Shown: positions 17,582-26,073 of the stretch, piece after piece
How positions within the stretch are numbered: the first letter of the stretch is position 1
Layout: each line of letters opens with the position of its first letter
From: CAZSXS01 sp964611385
GTDB taxonomy: Bacteria > Bacillota > Clostridia > Lachnospirales > CAYPQA01
DNA: 41,234 nucleotides
Reading direction: 5' to 3'
NCBI GenBank assembly: GCA_964611385.1
Contig: CAZSXS010000029.1
Coordinates: 1 to 41,234 of the forward strand
The notes under the pieces: generated by a model
Database searches by the model: none
Told to the model about the DNA's origin: nothing
What the model saw: only the letters and a program-made list of their open reading frames with translations
Made by a program: the position numbers and the translations under genes

Positions 17582-17646
17582 TTTATTACTTCCCCTATCT
17601 TGTTTGAAGTGGTATACTGGTACGGATTTTACTGTTTTAATATACC

Positions 17647-18060
17647 ATGAACGGGCACCGATATCAAACAGCGAGCCAGGCGATGATGGTGTACACATAT
17701 ACAACCCATGACAAGTACCTGATTAGCTGTGGTAGCGTAGGCTATCCGATCAACGAGCAAATAAAAGCTCAGTTTGTTCAACTCGAATACCAAGATCCAG
17801 AATGGCAGGCTGAACTGATTACGATTCCTTATGACCTTGATCAGATCATTGCTGATTTTGAGCCTAGCGGTCTTTACCAAAAGGCGAACATATGGCCCAG
17901 GGCCGTTGTAAAAACATTACAAACAGGCAAAAACTATGTCATTCTCTGCATAATGCGGGCTCACGAACTTGCAAAGGCAAAGAACAGCGCAATTAAAATG
18001 GAAAACATTCCTGAAGATTGCTGGGAGAAAGCCGCTTTCGAGTTGGGATTGATTATATAA
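17647..18060 (+). pseudogene. C-terminal remnant of a metallophosphoesterase (Metallophos_2 / YfcE-like)
   Basis: The 137-residue frame matches only the end of cytoplasmic calcineurin-like phosphoesterases: a degenerate GH motif (NGHRYQ), then LISCGSVGYP (cf. the usual INPGSVG), the beta strand WQAELITIPYDLDQII and a C-terminal tail of the IWPRAVVKTLQTGKN type. The metal-binding blocks near the N-terminus (DxH, GD, GNH) are absent. An in-frame TAA lies two codons before the first ATG, and no ribosome site precedes that ATG. It therefore looks like a 5'-deleted gene, unless a later start gives a stable fragment. The next gene begins 11 bases after its stop. Confidence 0.6.
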
Positions 18061-18071
18061 GAGGAGGTTTT

Positions 18072-18794
18072 ATGAAAAATAATATATATATATATCCGGT
18101 CATTGAAGCTTTTAAGGCAGGTGGGGAGTGCCCTTTTTGTACGATGTATGATCTACTTGAGACAGAGGTCATTGAATTTGTCATGGGGCCATCCTATATG
18201 GAGGATGATATCCGCATGGAAACCAACAAGGTTGGCTTTTGCCGAAACCATCTGATTCGTATGTTTGAGAACCAAAACAGACTCGGTCTCTCTCTGATGC
18301 TTCATACCCACTTGCAGACCATGAATGCCAAGTTTCCGAAACTAACAAAAAATTTGGCCGAACGTAGCCCCAAGCTTTTCCAAAAGAAAAAAGGCCCTTC
18401 CGAGGCTGTGAGCTTTTTGCAGGAAGTGGCCTCCTCTTGCTATGTATGCAACCGGGTGGAAAAGACCTTTGAGCGCTACGTGGATACCTTTTTTTATATC
18501 TATAAAAAGGATTCGGAGATCCGAGACTTGGTCAAAAATTCTAAGGGCTTCTGCCTGGAACACCTTGCGCTCTTACTGACAGAGGCAGAAAGCAAGCTGG
18601 ACGGAAAACAGTACGAGAATTTTATTGACCTCTTGCTTCCGATCCAACTGGAAGCCATGAAGGCTCTGGAGGAAGACTTGGATTGGTTTATTCGCAAGTT
18701 TGATTATACCAATAAAAATGAGCCCTGGAAAAACGCAAAGGACGCCCTGCCCAGAGCCCTGCAAAAAATCGGCCGACTGAAGGTTGAGGACTGA
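18072..18794 (+). CDS. DUF6062-like protein with two CxxC...CxxH modules
   Basis: The start at 18072 is chosen for its GAGGAGG site; it gives 240 residues. The sequence contains two matching modules: C20/C23 with C57/H60, and C123/C126 with C161/H164. In each, a CxxC is followed about 33 residues later by an FCxxHL. This suggests two zinc or iron-sulfur sites produced by internal duplication. The rest is mostly helical; no signal peptide or membrane segment is seen. I believe this corresponds to the clostridial family DUF6062, of unknown function. It precedes a membrane-anchored unknown protein and the surface-polymer cluster, but a link to that pathway is not shown. Confidence 0.65.
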   Translation: MKNNIYIYPVIEAFKAGGECPFCTMYDLLETEVIEFVMGPSYMEDDIRMETNKVGFCRNHLIRMFENQNRLGLSLMLHTHLQTMNAKFPKLTKNLAERSPKLFQKKKGPSEAVSFLQEVASSCYVCNRVEKTFERYVDTFFYIYKKDSEIRDLVKNSKGFCLEHLALLLTEAESKLDGKQYENFIDLLLPIQLEAMKALEEDLDWFIRKFDYTNKNEPWKNAKDALPRALQKIGRLKVED

Positions 18795-18816
18795 CTGAAT
18801 TTACTAAGGAGGAGCT

Positions 18817-19446
18817 ATGTTTAAAGAAATCAAAGATCAAAACATGACATGGAAGCAAAAGCTTGACCATATATGGGAGTACTATAGGCTACCCATTATC
18901 GGGATTGCCATTGGGCTTTTCGTAGTGGGAAGCATCATTAATACCGTTTTTATTAACCCTCCGAAAAAGCCCTATGTCTATCTTGCCTTTGTCGGTACTT
19001 ATATTCCCGATGTGAAGCTCTCTGAATTTGCAGCCAGCTTGGGTGAGACCCTGGATTTTGACAAGGAAACGCTACAGGTTGACCATGCCAATTTCTTTTC
19101 TGTTGAAAACGATCCTCAGACCAATATGGCAATGTCCCAAAAGCTTTACGCTATGCTAGCCGCTAGGGAGCTGGACGTCCTCATCTGCACAAAAGCTGAG
19201 ACTCAGGGCTTTATCGAAGCGGAGTTTATTGGCAAGCTGGATCAATTTCTTAGCCCTGAAGAATTAAAGGAATATGAAGATTTAATCGTTTATGGAGAGC
19301 AGGACAAGCTTCCCTATGCCTTTCGTCTAGAAAACGAGAAGTTTAGCCAATACTTGGGCGCAGCCGAGTATGATATCGGCTTTATCATTAATACGGAGCG
19401 TACAGAAGCTGCAGTCTTAGCGATAAAGGAGGTACTTGGATCTTGA
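18817..19446 (+). CDS. Membrane-anchored protein of unknown function
   Basis: The 209-residue protein has a short cytoplasmic N-terminus (MTWKQKLDHIWEYYRLP), one transmembrane segment at about 31-48 (IIGIAIGLFVVGSIINTVFI) and an extracellular domain. Part of that domain, ARELDVLICTKAETQGFIEA with the later YDIGFIINT, recalls the alternating strands and helices of periplasmic-binding-like folds, but I cannot name a family with confidence. A clear AAGGAGGAG site precedes the ATG. Its stop overlaps the TTG start of the glycosidase gene (TTGA), so the two are tightly coupled and may act together at the cell surface. Confidence 0.6.
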   Translation: MFKEIKDQNMTWKQKLDHIWEYYRLPIIGIAIGLFVVGSIINTVFINPPKKPYVYLAFVGTYIPDVKLSEFAASLGETLDFDKETLQVDHANFFSVENDPQTNMAMSQKLYAMLAARELDVLICTKAETQGFIEAEFIGKLDQFLSPEELKEYEDLIVYGEQDKLPYAFRLENEKFSQYLGAAEYDIGFIINTERTEAAVLAIKEVLGS

Positions 19447-22265
19447 GAGATAAAAAAAACGTCAGAAAATCAAGGATAAAACTGCTTGCGTTTTCAACGG
19501 TTTGTTTTCTTGGTACGCTAATGACTTCGAGTCTAAGCTTCGGTGCTGTCACTCTTTACGAAAAAACTTATACGCAGGATGTGGGAAACGGTATTCATTA
19601 TGAATTTTCGAAACGGGTTACGGAAGCCGGGCTTTTGGATGTGTATGTCATAAAGGTTGATTTAACAAATCCCAATATCAGTGTAAAACCTGTAAGCTCC
19701 CTTGTGGATGTGGGCTTAAAGGAAGCCACCAGTAAGTTACTTTCCGACAGTGGGGCCGTTGCAGGCGTAAATGCCGACTTTTTTAATATGGCTGGGACTT
19801 ATTCCTGGTCAGTGGGGCCGGAGATCAAGGACGGAAAAGTTCTCTCAGCCGACCGAATCAACAATTCAGACAAAAATAAATATGCCTCTATGCTGATCGG
19901 CTACAATAACAGTCCTTTGATTGATTATGTAAAGACCAACATTGTTTTTTTGAACGACGGAGTGGAAAACATCCAGGTTTTTAATTATAACAAAATTACG
20001 GACTTGACCTACTCTACTTATATTGACCGAAACTTGATGACGGATACCTACAGTATTGATGCCCGTTTTCCCAACACGACGAAGATTGTGGTAGATTCCG
20101 GCTTCATTAGCTATATCTCCCAAAAGGGCGAAACCGTTGTCATCCCGGAAAACGGATTTATTATCTTAATCAGTGAGCAGTCAGCGGATTATTTTAAAAC
20201 ACTTGTGCAGATAGGCCAAAAGGCCGAAGTGCAGCTAAGTGCCAATATCGACCTGTCTCAAATCAAATCCGGCATCAGCGGAGCGGGAAAGCTCTTGAAC
20301 CGGGGACAGATTGCCTATGATGAAGGCTATGTGCCCAAGGGGCGGCAGCCAAGAACAGCCGTGGGCTACAGCCCCGACGGACGAGAATTGATCGTCATGG
20401 TGGTGGATGGCAGAACCCATAGTATTGGAGCCACCCATGAAGAAATGGCACATCTGATGTTGCGCTATGGAGCCTACGAAGCAATGCACTTCGACGGCGG
20501 TGGTTCAACAGCCATGGCTGTGAGAAATCCTGGCGACGATCATTTGAGTCTTGCAAACACACCCTCCCAAGGGAGTGAACGCAAGGTCATCAATGCCCTG
20601 GGAATTTTCAACACCTCCCCCAACAACCTGATTAGTGCCATCAAAATACGGCCAGCGAACGACAAGGTCTTTCAGTACACAGGTTTACCCTTACAGATTT
20701 ATGGGATAGACCAAGCCTTAAACACCGCCCCCTTGTATGGGACTAGCCTAGGCTATGACGATGCCAATGCTATTTTTACAGAGGGACTTTTTTATCCCTC
20801 ACGATTGGGAACCATCAATCTCAGCGCCAACAACTTAGGTTTGAGCGGCCAGACCAGTCTGACTTCTCTGGAACTGGCAGAGTTGATCCCGGAGCAATAC
20901 AACCTGACCATGGCGGTCAGGGAGGAATATCCTCTGCGTTTCACGGGACGTAGTACCTACGGATTCTTTGCTCCTGTTTACAAGGGCGTTCAGTATGAAG
21001 TCGTACCCTATACCCTGGGCTTTGTCAGTAATGATTACTTCGTGCCCACGGAGAACGGGGCTGGGTATATCAAATGTTCAATCGGAAATATAGTAACCTA
21101 CATAGATGTGAACGTGGGCATCGAAACCCACCTGCTGAAAGAAATCAGCCCTCTGCTTCCCATGGACTACATAGGCTATCCCGCCAACGTTACAGGGAAT
21201 GTGTGCTTCAACAATATGCTGCTCCCGAACAAGATGGTCATTGAGATGAACTATAAGATGGAACCTTCTGAGGAGACACAGGCAGCCTATGTTCGCTTTT
21301 TGGATCCAGTGCTCTTGCCGGAAAATGCCTATGCGATCAAGCTCTCGGTCTATGGCGACAACTCAGCCAATTGGCTGCGGATGAAGCTGGTGGACGGTGA
21401 CGGAAAAGCTCATTTGATTGATCTGGCCAAGACGGTGGATTGGGAAGGCTGGAAAGAGGTAGCGGGTCTGATTCCTACGGGATTAGCCCATCCTATTTAT
21501 ATAGAGAGAATCTATATCGCCAACCTGTCAAACCCTGTGGATACACCCCCAAGCAAGCTTTATTTCTCAGACTTGTACACAGAGAAAATTGTGAAATATG
21601 AGCCGCTGTCCCATGAGGAACCTACAGAGTTCTATGACCCGCTTAATTCAGCTTATCCCTTTGCCAAGGGTTCTGTACTGACGCTGATGGGCAGAAGCAA
21701 ACCCGCAGTCAAAGCACCCCAGGGCTATGAAGCCTTGAATACGCTGGTTACGAACAAACTGAACGCTCGGCTGAATGGAAATCCCTACGCCGTTGTGTTA
21801 GCCGGTGACAGTGATGTGACCTCTCCCTTTAGCATACTGAATTATGGGAAGGCGTATCAGACCAAGACCTACGATACTGTCACCTTGGTGCGCATGACTG
21901 CTGCCAAGGGTGGATTTGTAAGTACGGATTTTAATCAGTGGTCTTCCTTCTATAAGGATATAAAAAATAGTAAATCTGACCATATTATCATACAAACGGA
22001 CAAAAGTCCTTTGAACTTCGAGAGCAAAAAGGAATACGAGTACTTCCAAGAAGCCTTGTGCGACCTTTCTCTGGAAGGAAAGAACATTTTCGTTGTGTCT
22101 ACGGAGAATACGGTCAACTATGCCATTATCGAAAATGGCATCCGCTATCTGAACATCAGTGCTCTCTATGATGGAACAGAAGTCAACTCGGAATTTTCCC
22201 TGCTGCGCTTCAGTGTGGACGGCAAAAATATCAACTATTGGTTTGAACAGGTGGGCGTTCAATGA
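19443..22265 (+). CDS. Secreted phosphodiester glycosidase family protein (NAGPA domain), 940 residues
   Basis: The start is TTG at 19443 with AAGGAGG at 19427-19433, overlapping the previous stop. A basic N-terminus, hydrophobic core and ...SSLSFGA give a signal peptide (about 1-35). Residues of about 90-395 form the NAGPA (DUF2233) domain, ending in HFDGGGSTAM (about 349-358), as in enzymes that cleave phosphodiester-linked sugars. A long middle part holds beta-sandwich-like modules. The last 160 residues (VVLAGDSD at about 783 onward) resemble a degenerate metallophosphatase-like domain. It is the first large gene of the wall-polymer cluster and its stop overlaps the flippase start (ATGA). 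Likely role: trimming or remodelling of phosphate-linked wall polymers; inferred. Confidence 0.82.
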   Translation: MRDKKNVRKSRIKLLAFSTVCFLGTLMTSSLSFGAVTLYEKTYTQDVGNGIHYEFSKRVTEAGLLDVYVIKVDLTNPNISVKPVSSLVDVGLKEATSKLLSDSGAVAGVNADFFNMAGTYSWSVGPEIKDGKVLSADRINNSDKNKYASMLIGYNNSPLIDYVKTNIVFLNDGVENIQVFNYNKITDLTYSTYIDRNLMTDTYSIDARFPNTTKIVVDSGFISYISQKGETVVIPENGFIILISEQSADYFKTLVQIGQKAEVQLSANIDLSQIKSGISGAGKLLNRGQIAYDEGYVPKGRQPRTAVGYSPDGRELIVMVVDGRTHSIGATHEEMAHLMLRYGAYEAMHFDGGGSTAMAVRNPGDDHLSLANTPSQGSERKVINALGIFNTSPNNLISAIKIRPANDKVFQYTGLPLQIYGIDQALNTAPLYGTSLGYDDANAIFTEGLFYPSRLGTINLSANNLGLSGQTSLTSLELAELIPEQYNLTMAVREEYPLRFTGRSTYGFFAPVYKGVQYEVVPYTLGFVSNDYFVPTENGAGYIKCSIGNIVTYIDVNVGIETHLLKEISPLLPMDYIGYPANVTGNVCFNNMLLPNKMVIEMNYKMEPSEETQAAYVRFLDPVLLPENAYAIKLSVYGDNSANWLRMKLVDGDGKAHLIDLAKTVDWEGWKEVAGLIPTGLAHPIYIERIYIANLSNPVDTPPSKLYFSDLYTEKIVKYEPLSHEEPTEFYDPLNSAYPFAKGSVLTLMGRSKPAVKAPQGYEALNTLVTNKLNARLNGNPYAVVLAGDSDVTSPFSILNYGKAYQTKTYDTVTLVRMTAAKGGFVSTDFNQWSSFYKDIKNSKSDHIIIQTDKSPLNFESKKEYEYFQEALCDLSLEGKNIFVVSTENTVNYAIIENGIRYLNISALYDGTEVNSEFSLLRFSVDGKNINYWFEQVGVQ

Positions 22266-23824
22266 AAAGCACAAAGTCTCTATCCGCAAATCTAACGGCT
22301 GGCTTGGGAGCAACGGTTTTTTCCGTTGCCATCATTTCCATCCTATCCAGACTGCTTTCCTTGGTTAGTACGCAAATGTACTTGGCTTACTTTGGAGCCA
22401 CAGGCTTTGAGATCAATGTTTATCAAGTAGCAATTACCATCCCTAATGTGCTTTTCACCAGTATCGGCGCTACCCTGACCACCATCGTGGTCCCGATTTA
22501 CTCCTCCCTGATCAACAAGGATCAAGAGAGCGAAGCAAAAGCGAAATCGTTCATCGACAGCATTATTACCCTGGTTCTGCTGATCAGCTTGTTGCTGATC
22601 GGGATTGGTTTCCTCCTTGCTCCTATCATGCCTGTGCTCACTGGTCATACGGGAGAGGGTGAGGCTGCCTACTTGATTTTTGCCCTGCGCGTCATTATGC
22701 CGGTCATGATCTTTTACAGCCTCAACTATGTTTTTCAGGGGCTATTGCAGTCCAGAGGGCATTTTAAGCTTCCGGCGGCGGTCAGTCTTCCGTCCAGCCT
22801 TACGCTGATCTTGTATCTGCTCTTTTTATCCGGACGCTTTCAGGTGACGGGCTTACTCTTTGCTACGCTCTTAGGGCTGTCCCTGCAAGCCGTGATCTTA
22901 CTGCCCAAGGTCTTACAAAGCGGCTACCGTTACAAACCCTCCTTTGATTTGAAAAGTGAGGAAATTAAAACCGCTGGGCGACTTTGTCTTCCCATGCTCT
23001 TAAGCGCCTCGGCCTATCAGATTAACATGCTTTTCAGTACCGTTATTGCCGCCCGCTTTAATATGTCCACCTTGATCGGTAATGTGCAAAATCTTCTGCT
23101 GGCCTCTATCTTGACCTTTGTATATTCCCTTACTGCGGTTTATTACCCCCGGCTTTCGGCCCTCTTTGCCAAAAGTGTAGATGAGTACAAGGCTTCCTTG
23201 GAAGATATTATTTCCCTCCTGCTCTTTTTTCTGATCCCCGCGGTGCTGGGCTTTATCTTGTTACGGTACAGTCTCTTTGATTTCATCGCCCGCTTTCGGA
23301 ATTTTACGGAAGCTGATGTTAAAATCGCGGGTGACTTGATGGGCATCTTTGCCTGTGGCATTCCGGCGTTGGGCTTGAAGGAAGTCTTTGACAGAGCCTT
23401 TTATGCCCAAAAGAATCCCAAAATTTCTGCGATGGTCGGCTTTTTGATTATGGGGCTGAATGTGCTGGCCACCTTGGCCTTTATGAACTTCGTATCCTTC
23501 TACGCCTGTGCCTTGGCCTACAGTCTTTCCAGTACGACGGGCGTTTGCGTCCTTTATCTTTGTATGCGAAAGAAAATTGGTGCCTTTGATCGGCAGGTGT
23601 TTGTAGGCATTTTGAAATGCATTCTAGCCGCAGTCTTGATGGGCGGAGCCATTTATTTGATCAAGCTCTTTGCCTATCCTCTGATTGATAATGTTTCTAT
23701 CATCAACCGGGGGATACGCCTATTTTTGCCGGTGCTTGTTGGTGTGTTGATTTACTTTTCTGCGGCCTATGTCCTAGGGATTAAAGAATGTAGGAAGTTG
23801 CTTAAGTTTAATTTGAAAATATGA
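22262..23824 (+). CDS. MurJ/MVF-type lipid-linked oligosaccharide flippase
   Basis: The 520-residue polytopic membrane protein (about 14 hydrophobic segments) fits the MurJ/MviN branch of the MOP flippases, with the N-terminal ATVFSVAIISILSRLLSLV and MYLAYFGATGFEINVYQVA. Such proteins move undecaprenyl-linked saccharides to the outer face of the membrane. It may flip lipid II, but its place between a phosphodiester glycosidase and glycosyltransferases suggests it serves the local polymer pathway. The ATG overlaps the previous stop by four bases, indicating translational coupling. Confidence 0.85.
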   Translation: MKSTKSLSANLTAGLGATVFSVAIISILSRLLSLVSTQMYLAYFGATGFEINVYQVAITIPNVLFTSIGATLTTIVVPIYSSLINKDQESEAKAKSFIDSIITLVLLISLLLIGIGFLLAPIMPVLTGHTGEGEAAYLIFALRVIMPVMIFYSLNYVFQGLLQSRGHFKLPAAVSLPSSLTLILYLLFLSGRFQVTGLLFATLLGLSLQAVILLPKVLQSGYRYKPSFDLKSEEIKTAGRLCLPMLLSASAYQINMLFSTVIAARFNMSTLIGNVQNLLLASILTFVYSLTAVYYPRLSALFAKSVDEYKASLEDIISLLLFFLIPAVLGFILLRYSLFDFIARFRNFTEADVKIAGDLMGIFACGIPALGLKEVFDRAFYAQKNPKISAMVGFLIMGLNVLATLAFMNFVSFYACALAYSLSSTTGVCVLYLCMRKKIGAFDRQVFVGILKCILAAVLMGGAIYLIKLFAYPLIDNVSIINRGIRLFLPVLVGVLIYFSAAYVLGIKECRKLLKFNLKI

Positions 23825-23903
23825 TAGCCATGGAGAGCGCTTGCTTCAGTTTTCATGAAAGGCGAGCGGGTGAAAGCAGCCATAGGCTGTTTAGGAGAAA
23901 TGC

Positions 23904-24998
23904 ATGAATATTTTACATTTGATTAACTATGCCGGAAGCGGAGGAACTGAAAAATATGTTCTTAATACGACCAAAGCCCTGCTGAAAAAGAAGCATAGGG
24001 TACATTTTATTTACAATGAAAAGGGGCCACTTTTTGAACAGATACAGCGACTGGGGATCATTCCAGTTCGGTTGAGGCTCCGTCACCCTTTCGACCTCCT
24101 CGCCGCCAAAACTCTAGCCGCTTACTGTAAGGTGAATCAAATTGACCTCATCCACTGTCACTTCCTACGGGAAAATTATATTGCCTTGCTGGCTAAAAAG
24201 ATTTATCCGGTGAAGGTGATCTATACCGCCCATATCATTACCCACAACAAGCGGCTGATCAAGCTAACTAACCGCCTGCTGACAGGGGGAAATGCGGCCA
24301 TCGTTGCCGTCTGCCAGGCAGAAAAGCAGGCTCTGATTGAAAACAAGCTTCCGGAGAACAAAATCAAGGTTATTTATAACGGAGTGGACTTGAGCCGGAA
24401 ATTTTTTATGGGGCAGACGATCACGAACGGGAAAATCAGGAGAGAGTTTAACATTGCCGAGGACGAGTTTGTCTTTGTATGCCTGACTCGCTTTTCTGAG
24501 GAAAAGGCCCCTTTGTTTTTACTCCAGGGGGCACAGTACTTAAAAAGAATCTGCAATAAAAAGTTTCGGGTCATCTTCTGCGGCGAGGGACCCTTGTTGG
24601 AGGAAGCCAAGACCTTTGTTGCTACCAACAACCTGGAGGGGACGATACTCCTTGCCGGATATCGGAATGATGCGGAAGAAGTGTTGATGGCCTCCGATGC
24701 TTTTGTCAACTCCTCACAAAATGAGGCTCTGAGCCTTGCCATTTTGGAAGCCATGAGCAACTCCTTGCCCATCATTGCCTCTGCTGTGGGCGGGAATACA
24801 GAAGTCATTAACAGCACCAACTGTGGCTTGCTGGTTCCCTTCAATGATGTTCATGCCCTGGGTGAGGCCATGTACCGCATGATGACAGACACAAAACTCT
24901 ATGAGATTTGTAGAATGAATGCCTTCAATGGGGTTAAGCATTTTTTTGATTTGAATATTTTGACAGAGAAATTGTTTGAGTTGTACGAAGGAGAGTAG
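23904..24998 (+). CDS. Glycosyltransferase family 4 (GT-B fold)
   Basis: The 364-residue protein has two Rossmann-like halves. The N-terminal half shows the glycine-rich loop INYAGSGGTEKYVL; the C-terminal half has VCLTRFSEEKAPLFLLQGA, the FCGEGPLLEEA loop and the nucleotide-sugar motif NSSQNEALSLAILEAMSNSL with the E-x7-E pair typical of GT4. It is likely cytoplasmic or membrane-associated and adds a hexose to a lipid-linked precursor. AGGAGAAATGC precedes the ATG. The next gene starts two bases after its stop. Confidence 0.9.
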   Translation: MNILHLINYAGSGGTEKYVLNTTKALLKKKHRVHFIYNEKGPLFEQIQRLGIIPVRLRLRHPFDLLAAKTLAAYCKVNQIDLIHCHFLRENYIALLAKKIYPVKVIYTAHIITHNKRLIKLTNRLLTGGNAAIVAVCQAEKQALIENKLPENKIKVIYNGVDLSRKFFMGQTITNGKIRREFNIAEDEFVFVCLTRFSEEKAPLFLLQGAQYLKRICNKKFRVIFCGEGPLLEEAKTFVATNNLEGTILLAGYRNDAEEVLMASDAFVNSSQNEALSLAILEAMSNSLPIIASAVGGNTEVINSTNCGLLVPFNDVHALGEAMYRMMTDTKLYEICRMNAFNGVKHFFDLNILTEKLFELYEGE

Positions 24999-25000
24999 AA

Positions 25001-25483
25001 ATGATTATTGACAAAAAGGGCCGTTTGTTCGGCAAGCTGAGTATTATTGATTTAGCCATTGTCCTGGTGATTGTGGTAGTGGGTGTCTTTATTTTTAGGC
25101 GCTTTGTTTCCAACGGTATTTTGAAGCAAGATAAGGAGATTCTGGTCACCTACTATTCGGAGGATACCCTAGACTTTGTGGTGGATGCGATTCAGACCGG
25201 TGACAAGATTGAGGATGAAGGTAAAAACCTTGACATGGGTCTTGTCTCAGACATCGAAAAGCACCCCGGCTTTTATTATGTAACGGATGATCAGGGTGTT
25301 ATGAAGAAATCCATGAGAGAAGGCATCACCAACTTGATCCTGACCGGCGTAGCAAGAGGTCAGATGTTTGAAAACGGTTTAATCATTAACGGAAACAAAT
25401 ATAATGTGGGGCAAGGCTTGACCATACGTGCAGGAAAGGCCAAGGTATTCATGAGAATTTCTGCTATTGAAGAGAAGAAATAG
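25001..25483 (+). CDS. DUF4330 family membrane-anchored protein (copy 1)
   Basis: The 160-residue protein starts MIIDKKGRLFGKLSIIDLAI, has one transmembrane segment at about 15-33 and an extracellular domain with VDAIQTGDKIEDEGKNLDMG and GLTIRAGKAKVFMRI. This is the DUF4330 pattern, a family found beside surface-polysaccharide genes and of unknown function. A GGAGAG site precedes the ATG. It is followed by a paralogue (about two thirds identical by eye). Its position between the glycosyltransferase and the ligase suggests a structural or scaffolding role in polymer export or polymerisation; this is inference. Confidence 0.8.
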   Translation: MIIDKKGRLFGKLSIIDLAIVLVIVVVGVFIFRRFVSNGILKQDKEILVTYYSEDTLDFVVDAIQTGDKIEDEGKNLDMGLVSDIEKHPGFYYVTDDQGVMKKSMREGITNLILTGVARGQMFENGLIINGNKYNVGQGLTIRAGKAKVFMRISAIEEKK

Positions 25484-25557
25484 CAAATGAAGAGAAAATT
25501 GCTTCAAAAGCTGAAAGCAATAGCTTATAAGGAGAAAATAGCAAAAGGAGAGTAAAT

Positions 25558-26055
25558 ATGCTAATAGACAAAAATGGCCGCCTGTTCGGAAAGTTCGGCC
25601 TGATTGATTTAGCCGTGGTTTTTGTGCTGCTGGTCGTGGGGGCTTTTATCTTTAAGCGCTTCGTGATTGATGGAGCCTTGAAGCAAGGCGAGGAGATTGT
25701 GGTTCAGTATTATACAGAAGATGTCCTGGACTTCGTGGCAGATGTCATCAACCTGGGTGACAAAATTGAGGACGAGGGCAAGAATCTGGATCTGGGAGTG
25801 GTGACGGATATCGTAAAGAACCCCGGCTTCTACTACGTGGCTGACGATCAAGGCGTTATGCACAAAGCTGAAAGAGAAGGCATCACCAACCTGATTTTGA
25901 CCGGCGTGGTAAAGGGACAGATGTTTGCCAACGGCTTTATGATTGACGGCAATAAATACGGTGTCGGGCACGGCATGACCATTCGAGCCGGTAAGGCAAA
26001 GATCTACCTGAGAATTTCGGGCATAGACAGAAAAAGCGATATCGAGAGCCAATAG
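25558..26055 (+). CDS. DUF4330 family membrane-anchored protein (copy 2)
   Basis: This 165-residue paralogue of the preceding gene keeps the same layout: MLIDKNGRLFGKFGLIDLAV, one transmembrane segment at about 15-33, VINLGDKIEDEGKNLDLG, PGFYYVADDQGVM and GMTIRAGKAKIYLRI. Conservation is spread along the whole length, including the exact blocks GDKIEDEGKNLD and REGITNLILTGV, so both copies are probably under selection. A strong AAAGGAGAG site precedes the ATG. The pair may form a hetero-oligomer. Function unknown. Confidence 0.8.
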   Translation: MLIDKNGRLFGKFGLIDLAVVFVLLVVGAFIFKRFVIDGALKQGEEIVVQYYTEDVLDFVADVINLGDKIEDEGKNLDLGVVTDIVKNPGFYYVADDQGVMHKAEREGITNLILTGVVKGQMFANGFMIDGNKYGVGHGMTIRAGKAKIYLRISGIDRKSDIESQ

Positions 26056-26073
26056 GCCTAAGGGAGAATTTTT

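Noticed and set aside
17582..17704. Extended N-terminus of the OGG1-type protein
   Set aside because: The extra 41 residues have no family similarity, overlap the divergent gene, and the ATG at 17581 has a good AGGGGA site.
24374..24844. 156-codon minus-strand frame inside the GT4 gene
   Set aside because: Fully antisense to conserved glycosyltransferase motifs, low-complexity Ser/Lys-rich product.
25487..25555. 22-codon frame between the two DUF4330 genes
   Set aside because: It includes the ribosome site of the second copy, has no ribosome site of its own and the product is a featureless Lys-rich peptide; more likely spacer sequence.
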